Positions 6,835 to 15,404 are shown, counted from the first letter of the stretch. The stretch: 64,000 bases of DNA from UBA6109 sp035366835 (GCA_035366835.1 DAOSIS010000019.1:15631-79630), one strand, 5' to 3'. The notes: generated by a model from the sequence alone, not told the origin. Translations and numbers: made by a program.

Positions 6835-7428
6835 TTATTTTATCCCGGCTTTTTCTCGCCTAGCCTTCATCTCTGCCAGAATCTTTGCTTCATCCTCTCC
6901 GTCTGAAAACGAATAGGCCAGGCCATTTTCTCTATTTTCCTTTACACGTTTCTGCGCTTCAGCAGCATGCTCACGTTTTTCAAGTCTCTTTTTCAGCCAT
7001 TCAGCATCTTGCTCATTAGATATGGGGCCGTATTGAGATTCCCTTAAGAGACGACCTTCTTTTTCATCCTCGAGGCTCTTGATCTGATCGGCCTTCAAAA
7101 TATTAAAGAGCTGCTCACCGGTGATTGCTCCATTTTCCGTGAACATGAATTCATCAAGGACCGGATAATCGAAGCCAAACACCTCGGCGTGGGCTTCTCG
7201 CTTTGCCATCCAAGAAATTGCAAGATTCTGAAGAACCAGATGTTCGGCGATCCCCAAATTGCGGCTAAAATTCTTGACTCGTTCCCGCAGAAATGGATCG
7301 AACCCGGAATAGAACCGTGCACCTTCCTTCAAGAGATCGGTGAGGGTTATTCCTATACTCTGTGCCATCTTTTCGAGATGATCCTTTTCCTTCCGTTCGA
7401 TCGTGAACGAGAATTGCGTTTTTTCCAT
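6835..7428 (-). CDS. Hypothetical protein with ribbon-helix-helix-like N-terminus
   Basis: A 197-residue protein. Residues 1-40 (QFSFTIERKEKDHLEKMAQS, GITLTDLLKEGARFY) resemble an RHH DNA-binding unit. The remainder is helical and ends in a long charged coiled-coil-like tail (EWLKKRLEKREHAAEAQKRV). No exact family is recognised. Its promoter region contains a consensus TTGACA overlapped by a CATATG-N6-CATATG repeat, which fits autoregulation. It is followed by the terminator at 6738-6779, so it is a single-gene unit. Confidence 0.55.
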   Translation of the reverse strand: MEKTQFSFTIERKEKDHLEKMAQSIGITLTDLLKEGARFYSGFDPFLRERVKNFSRNLGIAEHLVLQNLAISWMAKREAHAEVFGFDYPVLDEFMFTENGAITGEQLFNILKADQIKSLEDEKEGRLLRESQYGPISNEQDAEWLKKRLEKREHAAEAQKRVKENRENGLAYSFSDGEDEAKILAEMKARREKAGIK

Positions 7429-7469
7429 GAGCCGAATTCTCCTCTCAAAGTGTGTTGGATATATCTACG

Positions 7470-7491
7470 CATATGATTAAACATATGTCAA
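7470..7491 (-). promoter_or_regulatory. Putative promoter -35 box and overlapping operator
   Basis: CATATG at 7470-7475 and 7482-7487 are spaced by ATTAAA and make a symmetric site. On the minus strand TTGACA (7491-7486) overlaps the right half. A -10 box is less clear (TAGATA after 18 bases). The site is about 45 bases upstream of the ATG at 7428 and suits repression by that gene's own RHH-like product. Confidence 0.45.
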
Positions 7492-7578
7492 GAGATATTT
7501 TAAAAGATATTTGCGAAAGGACGGATCAAATAGAATTCGATGAAAACTGTGAAAATTACTGGGATAGGAGAGGGCAAC

Positions 7579-7599
7579 AAAAAACCCGCCGAAGCGGGT
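7579..7599 (-). terminator. Rho-independent terminator of hicBA
   Basis: ACCCGC (7584-7589) and GCGGGT (7594-7599) pair around a CGAA tetraloop. On the minus strand six T follow (A-run at 7579-7584). It lies 26 bases after the hicA stop. Confidence 0.85.
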
Positions 7600-7624
7600 A
7601 GGGGTTGGATATGGCTGAAAGAAC

Positions 7625-7864
7625 TTATTTCCAGAATTCCTCGGGGTCTATTTGTAATCTTCTTAGGCACGCTCCCGCGGTGCCTTTTTTTATCGTATCG
7701 CCTTTACCATGGCATTTTATCGTATAAGATGGACCCTTGGTGGTCCCGGGCACTGTTGGTTTTACGAGATATCTTTCGCTTCCTTTTCCGCGATCCTTGA
7801 ATTCTATCACACCGAAATCTTTTAATCGCCTCAAAAAATCATTATATTTGAGGCAATTAGGCAT
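7625..7864 (-). CDS. hicA: HicA-type toxin (mRNA interferase)
   Basis: A 79-residue protein with the double-stranded-RNA-binding-like HicA fold: LKYNDFLRRLKDFGVIEFKD at the N-terminus, then GKGSERYLVKP and the conserved catalytic-histidine region YTIKCHGKGDTIKKG. Its start overlaps the end of the upstream antitoxin gene by 8 bases, which couples translation. HicA proteins cleave mRNA when free of HicB. The order antitoxin then toxin is one of the two known arrangements. It probably stabilises the integrated element. Confidence 0.82.
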   Translation of the reverse strand: MPNCLKYNDFLRRLKDFGVIEFKDRGKGSERYLVKPTVPGTTKGPSYTIKCHGKGDTIKKGTAGACLRRLQIDPEEFWK

Positions 7865-8186
7865 AGCAATAGATTTCCTGCACGGAGAACGGATTTACAT
7901 GGAAGGCATTATCAAGCAGCTTGTTCTTGACATCGCAGTCTTCTTTTTTCGCCATTGCCAGGTATTCGGCCCAAACCTCTTTTGGTGCTGGTGAAAACAA
8001 GTACTCCATGTTGTCACACTTGTAGGAATAGTCGATATGGGCGCGGCAGAGGTCAACGATATCTCTCCGAACATCCTCCAGCGTATCAGCGGTTGCTATA
8101 ATATCGAACTGGAGGCAATGAGCAAGATAATAGTCTTCTTCTTTCTTAATCAGTATATCTAACTGAATTTTGGCTTTTTGTCCCAT
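7857..8186 (-). CDS. hicB: HicB-type antitoxin
   Basis: A 109-residue protein with the partly degraded RNase H-like fold of HicB: LDILIKKEEDYYLAHCLQFD, IIATADTLEDVRRDIVDLCR. The C-terminal part (EVWAEYLAMAKKEDCDVKNK...) has no clear HTH or RHH domain, so autorepression through DNA binding is uncertain. The ATG has an AAAGGAG site. A TTGACA -35 box lies at 8264-8259 on the same strand. Confidence 0.75.
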   Translation of the reverse strand: MGQKAKIQLDILIKKEEDYYLAHCLQFDIIATADTLEDVRRDIVDLCRAHIDYSYKCDNMEYLFSPAPKEVWAEYLAMAKKEDCDVKNKLLDNAFHVNPFSVQEIYCYA

Positions 8187-8509
8187 GGTTACTGCTCCTT
8201 TCCATGGTTCAATTGAATGTTTGAGATGGTACTTACAACTAAATCAGTTCTTAGCCGTTGTCAAGGGAGAATCAATATCCCCGCCATGGAAATACATATC
8301 GGCAGAATGGGGGAAATGTTTATTTTCTTGTCCTCCTTTGGATTATGAGTCCAGGGGTAGTGTGAAAATCCGTGTGACTCGGGAGGTGAAAACAGCCTTT
8401 TTCTGTGTTTTTCTGTGACATAGAGTGACAATAAAAGGCGGCCGTATTTCTAATGGAATCAGTTATTTACAAGCAATTTCAAACAGAAAGAGCGTTAGCC
8501 CCGATCGCA
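8187..8509. other. Non-coding right end of the element (attachment-arm region, hicB promoter)
   Basis: 323 bases, AT-rich, without a credible gene. It contains the hicB ribosome site and a consensus -35 TTGACA on the minus strand (8264-8259); the -10 box is weak. The end next to the tRNA fragment contains AGAGCGTT (8489-8496), an inverted copy of bases 8520-8527 of the tRNA half, which may be an integrase core site. Confidence 0.5.
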
Positions 8510-8548
8510 TCCGGAGACCAACGCTCTATCCTTCTGAGCTAATCGCCC
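8510..8548 (-). tRNA. 5' half of tRNA-Arg(CCG); element attachment site
   Basis: Read on the minus strand, 8548 to 8510 gives the tRNA acceptor 5' arm GGGCGAT, a D-arm TAGCTCAGAAGGATAGAGC, the anticodon stem strand TTGGT and the loop CTCCGGA with anticodon CCG. Beyond the loop the expected ACCAA stem strand, T-arm and acceptor 3' arm are missing and unrelated sequence of the mobile element follows. The break lies exactly in the anticodon loop, a common crossover point for tyrosine integrases. The other half should lie to the left of this window. Confidence 0.75.
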
Positions 8549-8633
8549 GTTTTGAAGACGGCTTCGCAGCGGATACCGGAGAATGCCGTCCCAGTTTCCG
8601 GCGCGCGTTTCATACAACGGCCCGGAGGAATAA

Positions 8634-9527
8634 TCAACCCTTTTTGCTCGCCCGGCGCGCGGGGTCGAGGGGAAGCTCGGCCAGGATCCGGCGGACCGGT
8701 CCGCTCCGGTTCATGCTGTAGATATGGATGCCGGCGGCCTCGTTCTGGAGCAGGTGCTCCGACTGCCTTGCCGCATGCTCGATCCCGTATTTCTCGATTT
8801 CCTCGGGTTTGTCGCGGTACTTTTCGATCTTCTCCCGCAGGGCGGGCGGAAGCTTCGGTGCGCACAGGGAACCGATCCGCTGGCTCTGCTTGTAGTTGAG
8901 GATCGGAAAGATCCCGGGGACGATGGGAACCCGGACGCCGCACTTCATCACCCGTTCGCGGAAGCGGTAGAAATCGTCGTTGTCGAAGAACAGCTGCGTG
9001 ATGATGAAGTCCGCACCGGCGTCGATCTTCCTCTTCAGGTTGCGGATATCTTCATCCAGAGAGGGGGCTTCGCAATGCCCTTCCGGATAGCCTGCCACGC
9101 CGACGCAGAAATCGCTTCTCGACCGGATGAATTCGACCAGTTCGTTCGCGTATCCGAACCCGCCCTCGATGCGGCGGAAAACCCCCGTACCGTCGGGAGG
9201 GTCGCCGCGCAGGGCGAGGATGTTTTCAATGGTTTCGTTCTTCAGCGCATCGAGGATCCCGGCGATGTCGTCCCGCGTGGACTGCACGCAGGTCAGGTGG
9301 GCCAGCACCTCGTGATGGAAGTCCTTCTTGACTTTCGCGGCGATCTCGATCGTCTTGTCCCGTGTGCTGCCGCCGGCGCCGTACGTGACGGAGATGAAGT
9401 CCGGCTTCCAGTCGCCGAGCTCCCGGATGGTTTCGTACAGGCTCTCCACGTTGCCCTCCCGCGCGGGGGGGAATACCTCGAAGGACAGCGTCGGTGTTTT
9501 TCGGGTGAATGCATCTCGTATCTTCAT
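8634..9527 (-). CDS. metF: 5,10-methylenetetrahydrofolate reductase
   Basis: The 297-residue product matches MetF: LSFEVFPPAREGNVESLYET (TIM-barrel strand 1), ISVTYGAGGS, HLTCVQSTRDDI, LALRGDPPDG and QLFFDNDDFYRF. The FAD-binding and catalytic Glu (FEVFPP) are present. The start at 9527 is preferred over upstream ATGs because it has a GGAG site and gives the normal family length (E. coli about 296). It interconverts methylene-H4folate and methyl-H4folate; in anaerobes with formate dehydrogenase this can also serve the methyl branch of the Wood-Ljungdahl route. Confidence 0.93.
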   Translation of the reverse strand: MKIRDAFTRKTPTLSFEVFPPAREGNVESLYETIRELGDWKPDFISVTYGAGGSTRDKTIEIAAKVKKDFHHEVLAHLTCVQSTRDDIAGILDALKNETIENILALRGDPPDGTGVFRRIEGGFGYANELVEFIRSRSDFCVGVAGYPEGHCEAPSLDEDIRNLKRKIDAGADFIITQLFFDNDDFYRFRERVMKCGVRVPIVPGIFPILNYKQSQRIGSLCAPKLPPALREKIEKYRDKPEEIEKYGIEHAARQSEHLLQNEAAGIHIYSMNRSGPVRRILAELPLDPARRASKKG

Positions 9528-9614
9528 CTCAGGCGGCTCCCGCAAGTCATGGCGATTCATGTCATTTGAAATGGAGGATGTCAATATTTTTTCCGGTCCG
9601 CTTCCAACTGTTGA

Positions 9615-9643
9615 TTGAATCGATGAAAACGATCTGGTAGAGT
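9615..9643 (+). promoter_or_regulatory. Putative sigma-70-type promoter of the amidase gene
   Basis: TTGAAT (9615-9620) and TAGAGT (9638-9643) are separated by 17 bases, with the start codon 11 bases further. The short distance implies a very short leader, or that the ATG at 9664 is the real start. Confidence 0.4.
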
Positions 9644-9654
9644 ACGGGCGTCTT

Positions 9655-11433
9655 ATGCAACCGATGGAACGATTCTTTCAGCGACGGCGCGCCATTTCCC
9701 TCGCAGGGGGCATTCTCCTGCTGTTGCTTCTCGCGGCGTCCGCCGCATCCGCCGCCACCGAAATCTTCAACGTCCGCCACTGGGCGGCCCCCGATCATAC
9801 CCGCGTCGTATTCGATGCCACCGAAGAGCCGTCCTACACCGTGGAGAGGGAAGAGGCGCTGCTGCGGATCGTCATCCGCGATGCGGCCCTGTCCGCGTCG
9901 CTGCCCGGCGTCATGGCGATCGAGAAGCCCGGCGTCCGGAACATCCTGCTGAGCACCTCCGAAAGCCAGGTGACCATCGAGCTGGCCCTTTCCGGGCACA
10001 CCGGCGCCAACATCTTTTCCCTGAGCCGGATCCAGGACAAGCCCCATCGGCTGGTCATCGACGTCCTTCTGCCGGAAACGAAAAAGAAGGAGGCCGGCGA
10101 GTCCGAGGCGTCCGTACCGCCGCTCCGGAAGAGAATCGTCGTCCTGGACCCCGGGCATGGAGGGGAGGCGCCGGGCGCGGTAGGCCGCGCCGGTACGCAG
10201 GAAAAGGACGTGGTCCTGGGCATCGCGAAGATGACGCGGGAAAACCTGAACAGGAAGCCGGGCTATCGCGCCATCCTGACGCGGGACGGAGACTACTACG
10301 TCTCGTTCCGGAAACGCATGCAGACCGCCCGGGACAACAATGCCGACCTCTTCGTCAGCATCCACGCGGATGCCTCGCGGAGCCGCCGCGCCAGGGGAAG
10401 TTCCGTGTACACGCTCTCGTTGCGGGGCGCAAGCAGCGAGGCGGCCCGCCTGCTGGCGAAGAGCGAGAACCTTGCCGACGTCATCGGCGGGTCTCCGGCG
10501 GGGGAGAGCGCCGACGAATCCGATCCGATCGTCCTCAACATGTTTCAGACGAATTCGATTAACCGCTCGAAGAGCTACGGGCAGATTCTTCTCCAGCACC
10601 TCGACGACGTCGGAAGCGTGAAATTCCGCCGCATCCAGGAGGCGCCGTTCCTCGTGCTGAAGCTGCCGGAGATCCCCTCGGTCCTGGTGGAGACCGCGTT
10701 CATATCCAATCCGGATGAAGAAAAGCTGCTGCGGAGCAAGCGCCATCAAAGAAAGCTGGCGCAGGCCCTGGCATCGGCCATCGAGGAATTCCTGCCGCCG
10801 GAGGCGGCCGACAGCCCTCCGGTGCAGGCCAAGGCGGAACCTCCCACGGAGGTGCCCGGAGCGGAGCCGCCGGCCGCGGCCGAAGAGGCCCCGGTCGCCG
10901 ACGCTGCGCGGCCGGAAGCGGTGGCGGCGGCAGACGCCCGCGGCGCAAGGAAGAGCGGCAGAACCGAGACGAAAACGGAGGTAAGGTCAAAGCCCCCTTC
11001 AACGGCCGAGGGAACGGCGGGCGGCGCGGCCGTGAAGGCTTTCGAGACCTACGTCGTCAAGAGAGGGGATTGCCTCGCAAAGATCGCCCTTCGATACGGC
11101 GTCAGCGTCGCGCAAATCGCGGAGAGGAACCGCATCGATCCCAGGCGGCCCCTGTACGTGAACCGCAGGCTGAAGATCCCGCTTTCGGGAAATGTCGGGC
11201 CGGAGGGAGGTTCCCTTCGACCCGAGGGTGCCGAACGGAAGACGGCGAAGAAGAAAACGGCGGCCCCCTATTCGTATCACAAGGTCCGCAAGGGGGAGAG
11301 CCTCGCGTCGATCGCCAGGAAATACGGGACGACGGTGAAAGAAATCCGCACGTTGAACGGCATGAAACGGAACGACACCCTGGTCATTCAGCAGACGATC
11401 AGGATTCCTTTCCCCGGCGACGTCCGTTCCTGA
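9655..11433 (+). CDS. amiC: N-acetylmuramoyl-L-alanine amidase with AMIN and two LysM domains
   Basis: A 592-residue secreted protein. There is a signal peptide at residues 1-33 (GGILLLLLLAASAASA), an AMIN domain (about 36-140), an Amidase_3 zinc domain (about 158-385), a long Ala/Pro/Glu linker, and LysM repeats at about 465-510 (VVKRGDCLAKIALRYGVSVA) and 538-585. Zinc ligands and active residues are visible: DPGHGG near 165-170, SIHADAS near 236, and VETAF near 345. It cleaves the amide between MurNAc and the stem peptide during cell division. The gene symbol is by domain analogy; the C-terminal LysM pair differs from E. coli AmiC. Confidence 0.88.
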   Translation: MQPMERFFQRRRAISLAGGILLLLLLAASAASAATEIFNVRHWAAPDHTRVVFDATEEPSYTVEREEALLRIVIRDAALSASLPGVMAIEKPGVRNILLSTSESQVTIELALSGHTGANIFSLSRIQDKPHRLVIDVLLPETKKKEAGESEASVPPLRKRIVVLDPGHGGEAPGAVGRAGTQEKDVVLGIAKMTRENLNRKPGYRAILTRDGDYYVSFRKRMQTARDNNADLFVSIHADASRSRRARGSSVYTLSLRGASSEAARLLAKSENLADVIGGSPAGESADESDPIVLNMFQTNSINRSKSYGQILLQHLDDVGSVKFRRIQEAPFLVLKLPEIPSVLVETAFISNPDEEKLLRSKRHQRKLAQALASAIEEFLPPEAADSPPVQAKAEPPTEVPGAEPPAAAEEAPVADAARPEAVAAADARGARKSGRTETKTEVRSKPPSTAEGTAGGAAVKAFETYVVKRGDCLAKIALRYGVSVAQIAERNRIDPRRPLYVNRRLKIPLSGNVGPEGGSLRPEGAERKTAKKKTAAPYSYHKVRKGESLASIARKYGTTVKEIRTLNGMKRNDTLVIQQTIRIPFPGDVRS

Positions 11434-11444
11434 GGAGGGAATCC

Positions 11445-11912
11445 TTGCGGCTGGTTCGAAGTCTTCTACTCGCGGTCCTGATCCTCCCGCTGTTCTGCCA
11501 GACGGGGCTGTCCCAGACCCTGAACAACGGCTCGGGGGAAGAAGGACCTTTCCGTGTCCGGCCGGAACTCGCGCCGGGTGTGCCGTTCTTTGCCGCGGAC
11601 AATGCGCTCCTCGACGCCGTCGGTGAAGACATCTGGTCTTTTCCGGGACGCCTCGACATGCGGCTCCCGACGCCGGCAGGGGAAGAGAGGGAAGGCAAGG
11701 GGAGGACCCTCATGCAGCACCTGAGCTTCACCTTTTCCCGCGCGTCGACCAGGGAAATCAGGATCGACCCATCGCAGCGGGGTGAGGAAGAGAAGGCCTG
11801 GGAACAGTTCCGTTCCCTTTCTTCTTCCTTTCAGATGGAATCCTATGCCGATTCCCTGGAGGCGATGGGCAAGATCATCCAACCTCAGGTGAACCTCCGC
11901 ATCGAGTTCTGA
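11445..11912 (+). CDS. Hypothetical exported protein
   Basis: A TTG at 11445 with a strong GAGGAGGG site, 11 bases after the amidase stop, opens a 155-residue protein. It has a signal peptide (LVRSLLLAVLILPLFCQTGL, cleavage near SQT). The mature part is polar, without recognisable domains. A repeated pattern of acidic residues and a hydrophobic C-terminal strand VNLRIEF may fit a periplasmic beta-rich protein. It is probably cotranscribed with the amidase. Confidence 0.65.
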   Translation: MRLVRSLLLAVLILPLFCQTGLSQTLNNGSGEEGPFRVRPELAPGVPFFAADNALLDAVGEDIWSFPGRLDMRLPTPAGEEREGKGRTLMQHLSFTFSRASTREIRIDPSQRGEEEKAWEQFRSLSSSFQMESYADSLEAMGKIIQPQVNLRIEF

Positions 11913-11931
11913 AGACCCGGAGAGACAGATT

Positions 11932-13440
11932 TCAGCAAACCGTCCCATTCCAGGTCCGGAGCAGCCGCACCAGAAGGCGGACGCCTACTCCGGAAGCCCC
12001 CTTGGGGATGTAGGACCTGTCTTTGCTCAGCCAGGCAGGACCGGCGATGTCGAGATGCGCCCAGGGGAAGTCGCCGACGAATTTCTTCAGGAAAGCGGCT
12101 GCCGTGATCGTGCCGGCGGGCCTGCCGCCGGCGTTCTTGACGTCGGCGATGTCGCTCTTGATCTGCTCGTCATACTCTTCCCACAGCGGAAGCTCCCAGA
12201 CCTTCTCTCCCGTAAAGTCGGCGGCCTTGCGGATTTTCTCCTTGAGGGCCTCGTCCGTTCCCATCATGCCGGTGACGTAATCTCCCAGGGCGATGACGCA
12301 GGCGCCGGTCAGGGTGGCGAGGTCGATGATGGCGGCCGGCTTGTACCGTCCCGCATAGGTCAGGGCGTCGGCCAGGATCAGTCTTCCCTCCGCGTCGGTG
12401 TTCACGACCTCGATCGTCTGGCCGGACAGGGACTTCAGGATGTCGCCCGGCTTCAGGGCGCGGCCGCTGGGCATGTTCTCGGTGGCGGGGACGAGTCCGA
12501 CCAGGTTCACCGGCAGCTCCAGGTCCACGGCAGCCATGATCGCGCAGATGACGGCGGCGCCGCCGGACATATCCGATTTCATCTCGTCCATCTTCTCCGC
12601 CGGTTTCAGAGAGATGCCGCCGCTGTCGAAGGTGAGGCCCTTGCCCACCAGGACGAGAGGCCTGTCGCTTTTCCTGCCGCCCCGGTATTCGAGAATGATG
12701 AAACGGGGAGGCTGCTTGCTTCCGCTGGCAACGCCGAGAAGGGCGTTCATGCCCAGCCTTTGCATCTTCTGCTCGTCCAGCACCTTGACGGAAACAGCCC
12801 TTCCTTTGGCTGCAAGAATCGCCTGCCCGGCCATATGGCTGGGCGTCATCTCATTGCCCGGCGTGGAAATCATGTCCCGGGCGAGGGAGACGGCGCGGCA
12901 GATGATCTCGGCATTCGCCGCCGCCGTGCGTGCGGCATCGGTTTGCCCGTCCTTCACGACGATCGTCATCTCACGGAGCTGGCGGATTTCTTCTTTCTGC
13001 ACCGTCTTGTACGGAGTGAACTGGTAACTGCCCAGGATCGTCCCCTCGACGACGGCCTCGGTGAGGTCTCCGATGGACGCGGAAGACGGGCCGAAGTCGA
13101 GCGCGGTTGAAAAGGACAGGAGGTTCGAGGAGCGGATGAATTGCGCCGCCTTTGCATAGGCGCCGCGTACGCGGTCGAGGTCGAAGTCGCAGCGCTTTCC
13201 GAGTCCGATCAGGACGATCCTCTGGCCGGAGTCCGCATCGCCGGTATGTAGCAGCTCGAGCTGACAGTGCTTGCCTTCGAATTCACGGCTGCGCAGCAGT
13301 TCCGAGATCCAGCCTCCGGAGGATTGATCCGCTCGCCGCGCCGTGGGGGAGAGTTCGGAATCGCCCTCGTACACGGGGACGACGAAACAGCGGTGGGAGC
13401 GCGGGTCGGGAAAGGTGCCTTTCTGGATTCTGGTTTTCAC
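11932..13440 (-). CDS. pepA: Leucyl aminopeptidase (M17)
   Basis: The GTG at 13440 is chosen because AAAGGAG lies 6 bases upstream; it gives 502 residues, the normal length for PepA. The M17 signature NTDAEGRL is near residue 346. Metal and catalytic residues are present: VGKGLTFDSGG (Lys and Asp), KSDMSGGAA and the active Arg in the signature. A HLDIAGPAW segment closes the C-terminal domain. It is a di-zinc/manganese exopeptidase in the cytosol; some PepA proteins also bind DNA. Its 3' end converges with the exported-protein gene, leaving only 19 bases. Confidence 0.93.
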   Translation of the reverse strand: MKTRIQKGTFPDPRSHRCFVVPVYEGDSELSPTARRADQSSGGWISELLRSREFEGKHCQLELLHTGDADSGQRIVLIGLGKRCDFDLDRVRGAYAKAAQFIRSSNLLSFSTALDFGPSSASIGDLTEAVVEGTILGSYQFTPYKTVQKEEIRQLREMTIVVKDGQTDAARTAAANAEIICRAVSLARDMISTPGNEMTPSHMAGQAILAAKGRAVSVKVLDEQKMQRLGMNALLGVASGSKQPPRFIILEYRGGRKSDRPLVLVGKGLTFDSGGISLKPAEKMDEMKSDMSGGAAVICAIMAAVDLELPVNLVGLVPATENMPSGRALKPGDILKSLSGQTIEVVNTDAEGRLILADALTYAGRYKPAAIIDLATLTGACVIALGDYVTGMMGTDEALKEKIRKAADFTGEKVWELPLWEEYDEQIKSDIADVKNAGGRPAGTITAAAFLKKFVGDFPWAHLDIAGPAWLSKDRSYIPKGASGVGVRLLVRLLRTWNGTVC

Positions 13441-13883
13441 GGAAAACTCCTTTTCAGTCGGATTTGCAGTCGCAACGTTCTGCATCTGTCGCGGGGAGTG
13501 CGCCGCGGCGCCTCTCGCGGCGCACAACGGGAATCTCCGCATCGGGGAATGCCGCCGAGGCGGTCTGCACGATCTTCATTTGCGTAATGTCTTTAGCGCA
13601 AAAGCGGTGACGTTTTCAAGTCGTTTGGTCCGTCGGCTGCGACGGCGGGGGAAGACGTTCACCGCAGGCGGCGACGCGCCCGGCAGAAAGTTCGGCTTCC
13701 CTTTTCTCCCAAAGATGGATAGAATTACAGGCACTTACATGCCGCGTTCCGATAGAAATGTCGCAGGAATGCGGGATGGCAGCCGGAAGAAGGTCCGGAC
13801 CCCGGCCCGCCCGATTGTTGGGTGATCCAGCTGTTGAGAAGTGCGGTCGAAAGAAGCATCGGATCGGGTCCGGATATGTGAAC
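13441..13883. other. Divergent intergenic region between pepA and the pilin genes
   Basis: 443 bases without a credible gene. TTTGCG (about 13580) and CGCAAA (about 13598) form a spaced inverted repeat in front of pepA. I see no clear sigma-70 or sigma-54 promoter. Confidence 0.35.
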
Positions 13884-14378
13884 ATGGGATATCGCATCTG
13901 TCCTGACAAACGTCGCACCGGATTTACGGCGCTTGAGGTCATCGCCGTCATCTTCGTCATTGCCGTTGTCGGCGTCATCGCAGCATCCCGCATCGCCTCC
14001 AAGACCTATTACGACATTGCCGCCGAAGCGGAGATCCTGAAATCGAACATCCGTTATGCCCAGTTCCGGGCCCTGTCCGACGCGGATACCGCCTATGGCA
14101 CCAATGCGGTCACGTGGGGGATATCACTGTCCGGAAACTCCTATACGCTGCAGAAGAACGGTTCGGCCGCGACCACGAATTTCCCCGGCGAAAACTCGCC
14201 GACGCACAATCTGCCGGCCGGCATTTCCGTGACGGCGGGAACGGTGACCTACAACGTGTGGGGCATCCCCGTCGACGCGGCCGGAGCCCCCCTGGCCGGC
14301 GACACGGGCATCGGAATTTCCGACGGCGTCACTTCACGGACCCTCACGGTGACGCGGAATACAGGATTCATCCCATGA
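13884..14378 (+). CDS. Type IV pilin-like/pseudopilin protein (FimT/GspH type)
   Basis: The ATG at 13884 gives a 164-residue protein with a class III leader, MGYRICPDKRRTG cut before FTALEVIAVIFVIAVVGVIA (Glu5 present). A long N-terminal helix and a beta-rich C-terminal domain follow. Longer in-frame starts would place the leader internally and are rejected. It needs a prepilin peptidase (not in this window). It begins a four-gene minor-pilin set with overlapping or near-touching ends. Confidence 0.8.
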   Translation: MGYRICPDKRRTGFTALEVIAVIFVIAVVGVIAASRIASKTYYDIAAEAEILKSNIRYAQFRALSDADTAYGTNAVTWGISLSGNSYTLQKNGSAATTNFPGENSPTHNLPAGISVTAGTVTYNVWGIPVDAAGAPLAGDTGIGISDGVTSRTLTVTRNTGFIP

Positions 14379-14815
14379 GGACGCAGACCCGACGGCATGA
14401 CAGGGGCTTCACCCTCATCGAGGCGATCATGGTGATCGTGGCCGCCGCGATCCTGGGGGCGATGATGTTCACCTACTCGAGCACATCGCTTTTCAGGAGC
14501 TCCCAGCCCCTGCATCAGGCGACTAAGGCCCTTGCTCTCCAGAAGGTCATGGAAAATATTCTTGCCGATTACAGCGCAAACTATAAGGCGAATCTGGCCG
14601 GCATCAAGACCAAGATCGGAAGCCCAGGCTCGCCGCAGACTCTGACAAATTCTTACGGGACCTATACCCTGGTCTACAACGACTTCGTGAAGTTCGTGGC
14701 GGGGGCGGAAACGCCGATCAACACAGCCGCAGGCGACCCCCAGAACATGCTGAAGGTGACCATCCGGAACGATTCGGGCGAAACGCTGTCCATCCTGCTG
14801 ACGCTCATCCAATAG
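14375..14815 (+). CDS. Type IV pilin-like minor pilin (PilV-like)
   Basis: The ATG overlaps the previous stop (ATGA). The 146-residue protein has the prepilin signature RRHDRG-FTLIEAIMVIVAAAIL, with Glu5, and a modest globular part (TYTLVYNDFVKFVAGAETPI). It probably joins the pilus-tip minor pilin complex with its neighbours. The subtype (PilV versus GspI) cannot be set from sequence alone. Confidence 0.78.
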   Translation: MRTQTRRHDRGFTLIEAIMVIVAAAILGAMMFTYSSTSLFRSSQPLHQATKALALQKVMENILADYSANYKANLAGIKTKIGSPGSPQTLTNSYGTYTLVYNDFVKFVAGAETPINTAAGDPQNMLKVTIRNDSGETLSILLTLIQ

Positions 14816-14822
14816 GGTGCTT

Positions 14823-15344
14823 ATGAAGGGCTGCACATTCCATAGACAGGGTTTCACCCTCCTGGAAATCATCGTATCGCTCCTTCTCGTCGGGATTGTG
14901 ACGGCGGTGATCGGCCTGTCCAGTTACCACATGGTCAACGGTTTTGTTTTTGCCCAGAAGAACGCCGACACCCTTCTGAAGGGACAGGTCGCCATTGCGC
15001 GGATGGTCAAGGAACTGAACAACGTAAAGAAGGTGTACGTTGCTTCCACGAGCGGCACGCAGATAACGTTTGCGTCGTACAGGGACGGCGGGGAGACTGC
15101 TCATGCGCTGTCTCGGTCCGGCGCCAATCTTCTGTTCGACGGCATCACGCTTTCGGACCAGGTCGGCAGTTTTTCGCTCGTCTATTATGACGCCGCCGGC
15201 GGGTCTCCACAGACGACCTGGTCGGCGTCATCACGCATCATCGAGATCAATCTTGTGTTGACGGGAGCGGAGAATACGCCGGCGGCGTTCAGCGCCCGCG
15301 TTGCACCCTCCTTTGACGTCTCGATTGTTCCTCCCGGAACGTGA
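14823..15344 (+). CDS. Type IV pilin-like minor pilin (PilW/GspJ-like)
   Basis: 173 residues from the ATG at 14823 (a GTG at 14817 would add two). The prepilin leader MKGCTFHRQG precedes FTLLEIIVSLLLVGIVTAVI. The C-terminal domain is beta-rich with a typical IEINLVLTGAE strand seen in PilW-type proteins. It lies seven bases after the previous gene. Confidence 0.78.
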   Translation: MKGCTFHRQGFTLLEIIVSLLLVGIVTAVIGLSSYHMVNGFVFAQKNADTLLKGQVAIARMVKELNNVKKVYVASTSGTQITFASYRDGGETAHALSRSGANLLFDGITLSDQVGSFSLVYYDAAGGSPQTTWSASSRIIEINLVLTGAENTPAAFSARVAPSFDVSIVPPGT

Positions 15345-15404
15345 TCGATGGAAGGAGCGTTCAGGATTGCAGCGATGTTTCAGGGCAGAGGTTGGAAGAC
15401 GAAA

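Noticed and set aside
8489..8548. A complete functional tRNA gene
   Set aside because: The 3' half of the anticodon stem, T-arm and acceptor 3' strand are missing.
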